7,364 nt of DNA from an uncultured Gemmiger sp. GTDB taxonomy: Bacteria > Bacillota > Clostridia > Oscillospirales > Ruminococcaceae. Shown in pieces: positions 1 to 6,635 of the stretch (positions are counted from its first letter, which is position 1; the number at the start of each line of letters is the position of its first letter). Below the pieces are notes generated by a model that was not told the DNA's origin, searched no databases, and worked only from the letters and a program-made list of their open reading frames with translations. The stretch is from the NCBI GenBank assembly GCA_944382805.1, contig CALWNS010000019.1, positions 1-7,364 on the forward strand. The letters run 5' to 3'. Made by a program: the position numbers and the translations under genes.

Positions 1-31
1 TTATGTGCGCGGCCGTACCGTTGAGATTTTG

Positions 32-73
32 CCTTGGTTTGTAGGGCGGGCGATTTCGCCCGCCGCACCTTGG
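32..73 (+). repeat. GTAGGG-headed palindromic intergenic repeat, copy 1
   Basis: A 42-bp unit bounded by CCTTGG at both ends (32-37 and 68-73). It contains GTAGGG (41-46) running into a perfect 8-bp stem, GGCGGGCG (45-52) with CGCCCGCC (57-64), around the loop ATTT. A second 42-bp unit with the same ends lies at 7118-7159 and differs at only four positions, three of them in the loop. It lies in non-coding DNA beyond the operon's terminator and looks like a dispersed extragenic palindromic element. Its function is unknown. Confidence 0.8.
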
Positions 74-119
74 AAAAATCCAAAAAACGGGGAACGCCGA
101 TATTTTTTGAAAATTCATC

Positions 120-148
120 GGTGCGGCGGGCGTGAACGCCCGCCCTAC
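120..148 (-). repeat. GTAGGG-headed palindromic repeat, copy 2 (inverted)
   Basis: The minus strand of this segment has GTAGGG, the stem GGCGGGCG, loop TTCA, stem CGCCCGCC and then GCACC. It matches 7127-7155 exactly over 29 nt but in the opposite orientation. It also forms an inverted pair with copy 1 at 41-69, enclosing an AT-richer spacer (about 75-119). Unlike copies 1 and 7118-7159, it lacks the flanking CCTTGG boxes. Confidence 0.8.
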
Positions 149-183
149 ACATGGGGGTTACGTTCGTTACAAATATGGGCCAC

Positions 184-224
184 GCGGTACCCGTGGTTCG
201 TAGGGAACGGTCTTGACCGTTCCG
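184..224 (+). repeat. GTAGGG-headed repeat with a different stem
   Basis: The first 22 bases (184-205, ending TGGTTCGTAGGG) match 7111-7132 at 21 of 22 positions. The hairpin that follows is unrelated in sequence: GGAACGGTC (204-212), loop TT, GACCGTTCC (215-223), a perfect 9-bp stem. A conserved head joined to different palindromes suggests a modular repeat family and not one fixed element. Confidence 0.75.
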
Positions 225-396
225 GGGGCGTGCAGGCCGCCGCAAACGCCGCGGGCCGATCTCCGGCCTAAGAGCCGCCGCTGCGCGGCGGTTGGCCTCC
301 GAAACGCGCCTGCGGGCGCAGTGACGAGCATCGGCCCCTACAGCGCGTCTTTTACGCCCGGCGCAAAACTTTGGCCGCGCGGTGTGGGGGCGTTGC
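225..396. repeat. Non-coding GC-rich stretch with further hairpins
   Basis: No gene is supported here. Perfect small hairpins are CCGCCGC/GCGGCGG (275-281 with 285-291, loop TGC) and GCGCC/GGCGC (306-310 with 315-319, loop TGCG). CCCCTAC at 335-341 is an inverted GTAGGGG head like those in the neighbouring repeats. The stretch probably represents degenerate members of the same extragenic repeat group. Confidence 0.55.
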
Positions 397-433
397 AAAA
401 ACCGCAGCCCGGCGGGGGTCCCGCCGGGCTGCG
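397..433 (-). terminator. Rho-independent terminator of the GH3-GH3-GtrA operon
   Basis: On the minus strand a perfect 14-bp stem, CGCAGCCCGGCGGG (left arm 403-416, right arm 420-433) with a 3-nt loop, is followed by G and then five T (complement of A at 397-401). It lies 28 bp past the stop codon of the GtrA-family gene and fits the end of the three-gene transcript. On the plus strand the hairpin has no T-run, so it is directional. Confidence 0.9.
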
Positions 434-461
434 AACAAAACGATATTCCCTTTTGGCAAAC

Positions 462-1022
462 TTACGCTTTTTTGGGCTGGCTGTCGGCGGAGGGGAAGAT
501 GATCTTGTTCACAAAGAAGAACACGACCATCGAGACGCCGCCGTTGAGCACCGTGGTGCCGATGTTATAGATGAAGTCCGGCACAAGCAGGCCGGCCACC
601 GCCACCCAGATGCAGTTGATGGAGTTGACGATGCAGGTGATGACGCAGAACGCCACAAAGTACCACGCGATCTGCGGCCCCAGCCTGCCCTTGGAGCGGA
701 ACACAAAGTTGCGCTGGATGGGGAAGTTGACCACCTCACCAATGACCATGGCCACCATGTAGGCGCAGAAGTAGGCAAGGCCGCCGTGCGCCTGGTCGTA
801 GCCCAGGATGTTCCATTCGAACGTCTCGCCAAACAGCGGCAGCGGGATGCCCGGCCAGCCGAAGCTCTGGTCGCCCAGGCCGGCGAACGCCGCGGGCAGG
901 AACTGCAGCATCAGGTACTTGAACACCGTGATGACGTTGCTGACAATGACGAACAGCCCGCCTTCGCGCACCCACTTGGCTGCGGCGGGGTGCTTTTCCG
1001 CAAAGCTGGTCCAGAAATTCAA
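462..1022 (-). CDS. GtrA-family integral membrane protein
   Basis: A 186-residue protein with four hydrophobic segments (about 21-42, 80-99, 117-145 and 153-173). The signature NFPIQRNFVFRSKG at 99-112 follows the second helix, and the aromatic/basic end VNKIIF (171-176) closes the fourth; both are typical of the GtrA family (PF04138). Family members such as GtrA of serotype-converting phages are thought to flip or help transfer polyprenol-phosphate-linked sugars during cell-surface glycan modification. What this copy carries is not visible. The start is TTG at 1020-1022, chosen because AAAGGAGG lies 8 nt upstream and the next in-frame starts would lose the first helix. The gene begins 3 nt after the stop of the upstream GH3 gene, so the two are probably translationally coupled. 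Unusual is the long loop between helices 1 and 2 (about residues 44-78), rich in G, P and aromatic residues. No glycosyltransferase gene, the usual GtrA partner, is seen nearby. Confidence 0.85.
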   Translation of the reverse strand: MNFWTSFAEKHPAAAKWVREGGLFVIVSNVITVFKYLMLQFLPAAFAGLGDQSFGWPGIPLPLFGETFEWNILGYDQAHGGLAYFCAYMVAMVIGEVVNFPIQRNFVFRSKGRLGPQIAWYFVAFCVITCIVNSINCIWVAVAGLLVPDFIYNIGTTVLNGGVSMVVFFFVNKIIFPSADSQPKKA

Positions 1023-1025
1023 CGC

Positions 1026-3461
1026 TCAGCCCTCCTTTTTCTGTTGCAGGCGCTTTTCCATGGCGCTGTTTTGGATCATGTTCTTGACCATCTCGTACAA
1101 GACGCGCAGGATGCCGATGATCCAAAAGCCTTTCAGCTCCATCACCAGGCCGTCCACCATGCCCATGCTGACCATGCCGCCGGTCATTTTGGCAATGGCG
1201 CGCAGCGGCATATTGTAGTTGAACAACAGGTTCAGGTCCGGCGTGCCCTTTTTCAGGCTGGAATCCAAAAGATACTTGTGGATCACATGGATCAGCCAGC
1301 CCAGCGGGCTGCGGCCGTGGCCGATCTCGCCCAGGGTCATGTTGCGGTCGATGCGCACTTTTTCGTGCGGGAGGGGGCGGCCCAGCAGCGTTTCGAACTC
1401 CTTGTCCGGCACGTCCTGCACCTGGCCGCTCTGGTAATGGGGCAGCGCCAGCCCGGCATAGGGGTCCGCCGCGCCGGCCGGCGCCACCGTGACGGCGCCC
1501 TCCAGCCGGATGTCGGCGCAGGAGGCGCCCACCAGCACGGTGTAGCTGCCGCCCTCCACGGCCCAGGCGTTGGCCGTCTCGTTCCAGTAGCGGAAGGCTT
1601 TGTCGTCCAGCGGGATCTCGACCGCGCGGCTCTCGCCGGCCGCCAGGCGGACGCGGGCAAAGGCTTTCAGCTCCAGCGCGGGGCGGAACACCTTGGCGTC
1701 CGGCTTGGCGATGTACACCTGCACGACCTCGTCGCCCGCGCGCTCGCCGGTGTTGGTCAGCGTCAGGCGCACGCCCTGCGGCGTGGCCTGCAGGTGGCTG
1801 TAGGCAAATTTGGTGTAGGAAAGCCCGTACCCGAACGGGTAGGCCACCGGCACGGCGGCGGTCTGGTAGTAGCGGTAACCGACGTACAGGCCCTCGCGGT
1901 ATTCGACCGTGCGGCCCACGTCGCCAAAGTTTTTGCGGCTGGGGTCGTCCTCCAGGTGCAGCGGCCAGGTCTCGGCCAGCTTGCCGCCGGGGTTCGTCCG
2001 GCCGGTCAGCACGTCCAGCAGCGCGCCGGCCGCGGCCTGGCCGCCCAGGCCGGTCCACACCAGCGCCTGGCAGTGGCTGGCCCAGGGCGTCTCCACGGCG
2101 GAGCCGCTGGTCAGCACCACGACCACATGGGGGTTGGCGCGGTGGACGGCCAGCAGCAGGTCGATCTGGTTCTGCGCCAGCTTCATGTGGCTGCGGTCCA
2201 GCCCCTCCGATTCCTGCACCTCGTCCAGCCCCAGGAACAGCAGCGCCACATCGGCCCGGGCGGCCAGGGCGGCGGCTTCGGCCTGTTTGGCGGCGTCCGG
2301 CTTGCCGTGGCGGTCGTAGCCGGGGGCAAAGCCCACGCCGTGCAGGCCGCTGCGCCCGAACACGTCCAGGAAGGTATCCACCCGCGGGGCGTTGACCAGG
2401 CTGGAGCCTGCGCCCTGGTAGCGCGGGGTCTGGGCGAAATCGCCGATCACGGCGATTTTGGCTTCGGGGTCCAGCGGCAGCAGGCCGGCGCTGTTTTTCA
2501 GCAGCACGATGCACTCGGCCGCGGCCTTGCGGGCCAGGGCGTGGTGGGCGTCCCAGTCGATGGTTTTGGGCGCGCGGGCCAGGGCGGCGCTCGTCTCGTC
2601 CGCCAGCTGCAAAAATTCGGCCAGGCGGGCGTTCACGTCCACCTCGGAAATTTTGCCGTCGTGTACGGCCTTGACCAGCTCGCGCACCGAATCCAGGCCC
2701 GGGGCGGGCATTTCCAGCGTGGAACCGTTCTTTACGCCCAGGGCGTGGTCGTTGGAGCCGCCCCAGTCGGTCACGACCGCGCCGGCAAAGCCCCAGTCGT
2801 CGCGCAAGATCTCTTTCAGCAGGTGGGCGTTCTCGTTGGCGTAGGCGCCGTTGACCAGGTTGTAGCTGGTCATGATGGTCTTGGGCTGCCCCTCCTTGAC
2901 CGCGATCTCAAAGTTGGTCAGGTAAAGTTCGCGCAGCGTGCGCTCGTCCACCACCGAATCGGTGGCCATGCGGCGCAGCTCCTGGCTGTTGGCGGCAAAG
3001 TGCTTGGGGCAGGCGGAAACGCCGTTTTTCTGGATGCCGCGCACATAGGCGGCGGCCATTTTGCCCGAAAGGTACGGGTCTTCGGAAAAATATTCAAAGT
3101 TGCGGCCGCACAGCGGGCTGCGCTTGGTGTTGAGGCCGGGCCCCAGCAGCACCGCCACGTCCTGGGCGGCGGCTTCTTCGCCCAGGGCGGCGCCGACCTC
3201 CTCGCCCAGGGCTGTGTCCCAGCTGGAGGCCATGGCCGAAGCGGTGGGGAAGCAGGTGGCCGGCTCGCTGGGGTTCTGGCCCAGGTGGTCGGCCGGGCCG
3301 GCCTGTTTGCGCACGCCGTGCGGGCCGTCCGAAAGCCACAGCGCCGGGATGCCGTACTGCGGCAGCGCCCGCGTTTTGAAGGTGGCCGCGCCGGACAGCA
3401 GCGCGCATTTTTGCTCCAGCGTTAAGGTGCGGAGCAGTTCGGTGATATCGATGGATGGCAT
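1026..3461 (-). CDS. Cytoplasmic GH3 beta-glucosidase, canonical domain order, with C-terminal extension
   Basis: An 811-residue glycoside hydrolase family 3 enzyme; members hydrolyse terminal beta-linked sugars with retention. The TIM-barrel domain (about 1-285) has LSDGPHG (43-49), GRNFEYFSEDP (119-129), KHFAANSQE (153-161) and VVTDWGG (229-235) with the expected nucleophile Asp232. The alpha/beta sandwich (about 310-545) has ESEGLDR (417-423), whose Glu419 is the likely acid/base. YPFGYGLSYT (541-550) leads into the FnIII-like domain (about 551-660). Residues 665-811 are an extra tail after the usual GH3 end, with hydrophobic, possibly helical stretches (720-732, 745-796) and a basic terminus. 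There is no signal peptide or clear transmembrane segment before the catalytic domain, so a cytosolic site is likely, perhaps acting on imported oligosaccharides. The ATG start has GGAAAGGA about 10 nt upstream. It is the second gene of the operon and overlaps the GtrA ribosome binding site. Exact substrate (glucoside, xyloside or other) cannot be read from the sequence. Confidence 0.95.
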   Translation of the reverse strand: MPSIDITELLRTLTLEQKCALLSGAATFKTRALPQYGIPALWLSDGPHGVRKQAGPADHLGQNPSEPATCFPTASAMASSWDTALGEEVGAALGEEAAAQDVAVLLGPGLNTKRSPLCGRNFEYFSEDPYLSGKMAAAYVRGIQKNGVSACPKHFAANSQELRRMATDSVVDERTLRELYLTNFEIAVKEGQPKTIMTSYNLVNGAYANENAHLLKEILRDDWGFAGAVVTDWGGSNDHALGVKNGSTLEMPAPGLDSVRELVKAVHDGKISEVDVNARLAEFLQLADETSAALARAPKTIDWDAHHALARKAAAECIVLLKNSAGLLPLDPEAKIAVIGDFAQTPRYQGAGSSLVNAPRVDTFLDVFGRSGLHGVGFAPGYDRHGKPDAAKQAEAAALAARADVALLFLGLDEVQESEGLDRSHMKLAQNQIDLLLAVHRANPHVVVVLTSGSAVETPWASHCQALVWTGLGGQAAAGALLDVLTGRTNPGGKLAETWPLHLEDDPSRKNFGDVGRTVEYREGLYVGYRYYQTAAVPVAYPFGYGLSYTKFAYSHLQATPQGVRLTLTNTGERAGDEVVQVYIAKPDAKVFRPALELKAFARVRLAAGESRAVEIPLDDKAFRYWNETANAWAVEGGSYTVLVGASCADIRLEGAVTVAPAGAADPYAGLALPHYQSGQVQDVPDKEFETLLGRPLPHEKVRIDRNMTLGEIGHGRSPLGWLIHVIHKYLLDSSLKKGTPDLNLLFNYNMPLRAIAKMTGGMVSMGMVDGLVMELKGFWIIGILRVLYEMVKNMIQNSAMEKRLQQKKEG
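1031..1038 (-). promoter_or_regulatory. Ribosome binding site for the TTG-started GtrA gene
   Basis: The minus strand reads AAAGGAGG with an 8-nt gap to the TTG start. The site lies inside the last sense codons of the GH3 gene (encoding QKKEG), so ribosomes ending that gene pass over it. This is the main reason for accepting a TTG start. Confidence 0.85.
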
Positions 3462-3483
3462 ACGGCAGGATTCCTTTCCAGAT

Positions 3484-3539
3484 AAAAAGGGGGGCCGCGC
3501 CCGGCGCTTCTGCCTGCCGGCAGAAGCCGGACGCGGCCC
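3484..3539 (-). terminator. Terminator-like hairpin between the two GH3 genes (possible partial terminator)
   Basis: In the 116-bp gap, outer arms GGGCCGCG (3492-3499) and CGCGGCCC (3532-3539) and inner arms GCTTCTGCC (3506-3514) and GGCAGAAGC (3519-3527, loop TGCC) are perfect, with a small internal mismatch region. On the minus strand the stem is followed by CCC and then TTTTT (complement of A at 3484-3488). The downstream GH3 ribosome binding site begins only a few bases later. No good promoter is obvious between the hairpin and the next start, so the hairpin probably reduces rather than stops transcription of the downstream pair. Confidence 0.65.
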
Positions 3540-3577
3540 TGTTCTGTGCGCTTATTCAGTTAGATTCGGTTTGGCCC

Positions 3578-6523
3578 TCAGGCGGAAACTTCCTCTTTTT
3601 TGCGCTTGCTGTAGCCCTTGCGGATGGCGGTCACTTCCAGCACGACCACCAGCAGGCCGATGGCCACGTCGGCCGCGATAAAGGCGATCTGCCAGGCCGG
3701 CATACCGGGGTTCAGGTTCTCCTCGCTGTAAGCGCGGGAGTTGACCACCGTGTACAGGATGTTGTGGGTGGCGGTGCGCATGGCCTGCTGGCCGGCGTTG
3801 CTGATCTCGCCGCCGGTCAGGCTGCCCACCAGGCTGGTCTGGGTCGGGTAGTTCACCAGGCAGAAGTCGGTGCCGTTGCGCACGCCCTGGTCGGCGCTCA
3901 TGTAGCCGTACACGCCGAAGTAGTCGGTCAGCACCATGCCCACAAAGCCCCATTCGTCGCGCAGCACGGTGTTGCACAGCTCGTCGCAGCCGCCGGCCCA
4001 GCGGTTGCCGATGTAGTTGAAGCTGGACATGACGGCCCCCGCGCCGCCCTGCTTGATGGCCATTTCAAACGGCTTGAGGTAGATCTCGCGGATGGCCTGC
4101 TCGGTGCTCCAGGTACACAGCATCCCGCAGCGGTTGGTCTCCTGGTCGTTCAGGGCAAAGTGCTTGACATAGGCGTACACGCCGTGGTCGGCCGCGCCCA
4201 GGACGGCGTTGGCCGCCATGGCGCCGGACAGGACCGGGTCTTCGGAATAATATTCGAAGTTACGGCCGGCGAACGCGGAGCGGTGGATGTTCATGGCCGG
4301 GGCATACCAGCCGGAAACGTCCATCTCGTCGGCCATCTGGCCGATGCTGTCGCCAAAGGCGCGGGCGATCTCGGTGCTCCAGGTGTTGGCGATCATGACC
4401 GCCGCCGGGAAGCCGATGGAGCCTTTGCCGGTAAAGTTGTTGTTGATGGAGGCGGGGCCGTCGCAGTCGTTGGTGCGCACCTTGCCGATGGAATCCAGGC
4501 CGTTGGTCTGGAAGCCGCCCAGCGAGATCAGCTGGTTCATCTCATCGACGGTCAGCTGGTCGAGCAGGGTGTCCCACATGGGATCGTCATAGGCCAGGCC
4601 GCGCAGGGCCACGAGCTGCACCGGGTCGGCGCCCTCCACAAAGGTGCCGGTCACCGGGGCTTCGGCGTTGGCGTCGTCCGGGTTGACGGCGTCGGTGGCC
4701 GGGTCGTAGTTCGAAATGTTGTAGAAGCTCGCCTTGGAGGCTTCGGGCATTTCGTAGTTCACCGGGGCGGCGCAGGCGTCCTCGTAGTTGGCAAAGCCGT
4801 CCGCGCGGGACAGGTAGGCGAAGCCTTCGCCGCGGGCAAAGTCGAACTGGTTGGTGGCGGCCACGGCGTCGCTCTCGCGCTTGTTGCTGCCGGAGTAGGT
4901 GACGGTGGCGGGCACGTTGTAGGTCTCGCTGTCAATGACGGTGTGCGAGTCGGAATTGATGGAGATGATGTAGTCGCCCTCCTCCAGCACATAGGCCTTG
5001 GCGTTCCGGTCGTCATAGGAGGCCATGTCCTCGGCGTTGAAGGTGACGGTCACGGTCTCGGAAGCGCCCGGCTCCAGCAGCTGGGTCTTGGCAAAGCCGA
5101 TCAGGTTGGCGGAGGCTTTCTCGATGCCGCCGTTGGTGTAGGGCGGGTTGTAGTACACCTCCACCACTTCCTTGCCGGCCACGCTGCCGGTGTTGGTCAC
5201 GGTGGCGGTCACGGTGATGGCGCCGTTTTCCTCGGTCACGCTGTCCAGCGTCTGCTCAAAGGTGGTGTAGGACAGGCCGTAGCCGAACGGGAACTGCACG
5301 GTGGCGTCGTAGTCGATCAGGCCCTCGACGGCCGCGGTCTCGTAGAACTTGTAGCCGACGTAGATGTTCTCGACATAGTTGACAAAGGACGGGGTGGCGG
5401 TGACGTTGCCCTCGCCGTCCAGCACGTTGAACTCGTCCATATTGGTATAGTGGTGCATACCAATATTATTATAGGTGGGGGCGGCGGTCAGGTCGTAGAC
5501 GAAGGTATCGGTCGTCTTGGCCGAAGGGTTCACCGCGCCGGCAAGGATGTTGCCCAGGCCGTTAAAGCCGGACTGGCCGGTGCCGGGGCACCACAGCACG
5601 CTCTTGATCTGGGGGTAGTCCTCGATAAAGCCCAGCTCCAGCGTGGCCGCGCCGTTGTATACCAGCGTCACGTTCTCAAAGTTCTGGCAGACCATCTCCA
5701 CCATGGCTTCTTCCTGGTTGGACAGGTTCAGGTAGGTGTCGCCCTCGTCCCAGTCGTCGCCCTCGTTCAGGCTTTCGTCATAGGTCTGGGCGTAGCCGAC
5801 TTCGGGCGCGGTGCCGTTGGCCAGCTCGTACATATAGGTGGGCAGGTCGGCGCCCTCGCCGCCCACGCGGGTGATGACGATGATGGCCTGGTCGGAGTAT
5901 TCCTTGGCGCTGTTCAGCAGCTCATCGCTGTACTTGGAAACGGCCGGTTCGGGGATGGTCCAGTCGCCCTCCCACATACCCACCACGGGGCGGTCGGCCT
6001 TGTACTCGGTGTAGAAATCGATCAGGTCCTGGTTGGGGTTCAGCCCGGCGTTGCGCAGGCCGTCCAGCAGGCTGACCATGGGGAACGCGTCCGACAAAGC
6101 GCCGGAGCCGGTGCCGCCGTAGCAGGGATTGATCGAAGCCCAGCCGAACACGTTGACATTGTCGCCGGAAGCCAGCGGCAGGTTGCCGTCGTTGTTCTGC
6201 AGCAGCACGATGCCTTCATCCGCAATGTCCTCGCACAGCTCGGTGGCGGTGACGGTGGATTCCTCGCTGATGGAGCCGCCGCCGGTGGCCAGCGAGATCA
6301 GGGTGGACATGGGGCCAAAGGCGATCAGGTTGGCGCATACGGTAAAGGCGATCAGGATCGCCATGCCCGCCTGCGCGCGCACCATGTACTTTTTGGACTT
6401 GGCCAGCCCGCGCACGGCGATCATCACGATGAGCGCCAGCACCAGCACGATGCCAAAGCCGAGAAGGTGCCACTTGACGGTGTCCAGTACGTTCAATACG
6501 TCCTCTATGTTGATTGCCAACAT
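3578..6523 (-). CDS. Membrane-anchored extracellular GH3 glycosidase with reversed domain order
   Basis: A 981-residue GH3 enzyme whose two catalytic domains are swapped. Two N-terminal transmembrane helices (about 18-38 and 52-78) are joined by a basic loop (RGLAKSKK). The alpha/beta-sandwich follows (about 94-345), with ADEGIVLLQNN and RVGGEGADLP (219-228; likely acid/base Glu223). FPFGYGLSYTTFE (411-423) leads to an FnIII-like domain (to about 545), then a linker (545-640). The TIM barrel comes last (about 640-935): NDCDGP (685-690), GRNFEYYSEDP (753-763), KHFALNDQE (787-795) and VLTDYFG (864-870; likely nucleophile Asp867). A final helix (about 943-966) ends in a basic tail, RKGYSKRKK. 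By the positive-inside rule both basic stretches face the cytoplasm and the catalytic part faces outward. All key residues are present. Reversed-order GH3 enzymes are known from rumen Firmicutes (Ruminococcus albus, Butyrivibrio); anchoring at both ends is less familiar. The ATG at 6523 was chosen for its TAGGAGG site and position at the first helix; the frame stays open to 6742, but that part would run through the promoter and looks non-coding. First gene of the operon; substrate unknown. Confidence 0.93.
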   Translation of the reverse strand: MLAINIEDVLNVLDTVKWHLLGFGIVLVLALIVMIAVRGLAKSKKYMVRAQAGMAILIAFTVCANLIAFGPMSTLISLATGGGSISEESTVTATELCEDIADEGIVLLQNNDGNLPLASGDNVNVFGWASINPCYGGTGSGALSDAFPMVSLLDGLRNAGLNPNQDLIDFYTEYKADRPVVGMWEGDWTIPEPAVSKYSDELLNSAKEYSDQAIIVITRVGGEGADLPTYMYELANGTAPEVGYAQTYDESLNEGDDWDEGDTYLNLSNQEEAMVEMVCQNFENVTLVYNGAATLELGFIEDYPQIKSVLWCPGTGQSGFNGLGNILAGAVNPSAKTTDTFVYDLTAAPTYNNIGMHHYTNMDEFNVLDGEGNVTATPSFVNYVENIYVGYKFYETAAVEGLIDYDATVQFPFGYGLSYTTFEQTLDSVTEENGAITVTATVTNTGSVAGKEVVEVYYNPPYTNGGIEKASANLIGFAKTQLLEPGASETVTVTFNAEDMASYDDRNAKAYVLEEGDYIISINSDSHTVIDSETYNVPATVTYSGSNKRESDAVAATNQFDFARGEGFAYLSRADGFANYEDACAAPVNYEMPEASKASFYNISNYDPATDAVNPDDANAEAPVTGTFVEGADPVQLVALRGLAYDDPMWDTLLDQLTVDEMNQLISLGGFQTNGLDSIGKVRTNDCDGPASINNNFTGKGSIGFPAAVMIANTWSTEIARAFGDSIGQMADEMDVSGWYAPAMNIHRSAFAGRNFEYYSEDPVLSGAMAANAVLGAADHGVYAYVKHFALNDQETNRCGMLCTWSTEQAIREIYLKPFEMAIKQGGAGAVMSSFNYIGNRWAGGCDELCNTVLRDEWGFVGMVLTDYFGVYGYMSADQGVRNGTDFCLVNYPTQTSLVGSLTGGEISNAGQQAMRTATHNILYTVVNSRAYSEENLNPGMPAWQIAFIAADVAIGLLVVVLEVTAIRKGYSKRKKEEVSA

Positions 6524-6533
6524 ATTGACTTTT

Positions 6534-6539
6534 CCTCCT
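6534..6539 (-). promoter_or_regulatory. Ribosome binding site fixing the start of the membrane GH3
   Basis: The minus strand reads TAGGAGGAAA followed by AGTCAAT and ATG, a perfect AGGAGG core 10 nt before the start. It decides for the internal ATG at 6521-6523 over in-frame upstream ATGs (for example 6740-6742) that lack such a site. Confidence 0.85.
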
Positions 6540-6566
6540 AACTTCTTATGGTGGTTCACGATCCAT

Positions 6567-6598
6567 GGGCCAGGGTCGCGCGCCCCCTTGGCCCCTAC
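6567..6598 (-). repeat. Leader hairpin with GTAGGGG head
   Basis: In the untranslated leader of the operon the minus strand starts with GTAGGGG (6598-6592), and GGGCCA (6567-6572) pairs with TGGCCC (6589-6594). The stem extends by three G-C pairs if one base is bulged. The head matches the GTAGGG motif of the other extragenic repeats, so a family member appears to be transcribed as part of the mRNA leader. Any effect on translation is speculative. Confidence 0.45.
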
Positions 6599-6604
6599 GC
6601 GTTG

Positions 6605-6635
6605 ATTATAAAACATTTGTGAACAAAAGTGTCGG
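6605..6635 (-). promoter_or_regulatory. Probable sigma-A-type promoter of the operon
   Basis: The minus strand carries a perfect -10 box TATAAT (6610-6605). The best -35 candidate is CCGACA (6635-6630), four of six matches with a long 19-bp spacer, so the -35 is weak and an activator may be needed. Transcription would start near 6598, giving a leader of about 75 nt. The site lies in a sharply AT-rich patch of otherwise GC-rich DNA and downstream of the terminator at 6758-6784, which fits an independent transcription unit. Confidence 0.55.

Noticed and set aside
32..224. Possible CRISPR array from the recurring palindromes
   Set aside because: Units differ in orientation, stem and spacing; there is no regular repeat-spacer rhythm and no cas gene.
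5..271. 88-codon plus-strand open frame at the left end
   Set aside because: It consists almost entirely of translated palindromic repeats and has no start signal.
736..2514. Minus-strand frame of 592 codons in another frame of the GH3 gene, running into the GtrA gene
   Set aside because: Arg/Pro/Gly-rich translation typical of an out-of-frame reading of GC-rich coding DNA; it overlaps two genes with clear family motifs.
213..3425. Plus-strand open frame of 1070 codons antisense to the GtrA and canonical GH3 genes
   Set aside because: Its product is low-complexity (rich in H, Q, G, A, V) with no recognisable domain and no ribosome binding site. It is open because of the strong G/C preference at third codon positions of the real genes on the minus strand.
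3455..6541. Plus-strand open frame of 1028 codons antisense to the membrane GH3
   Set aside because: Same pattern of His/Gly/Val/Gln-rich composition with no domain; a shadow of the well-supported GH3 gene on the other strand.
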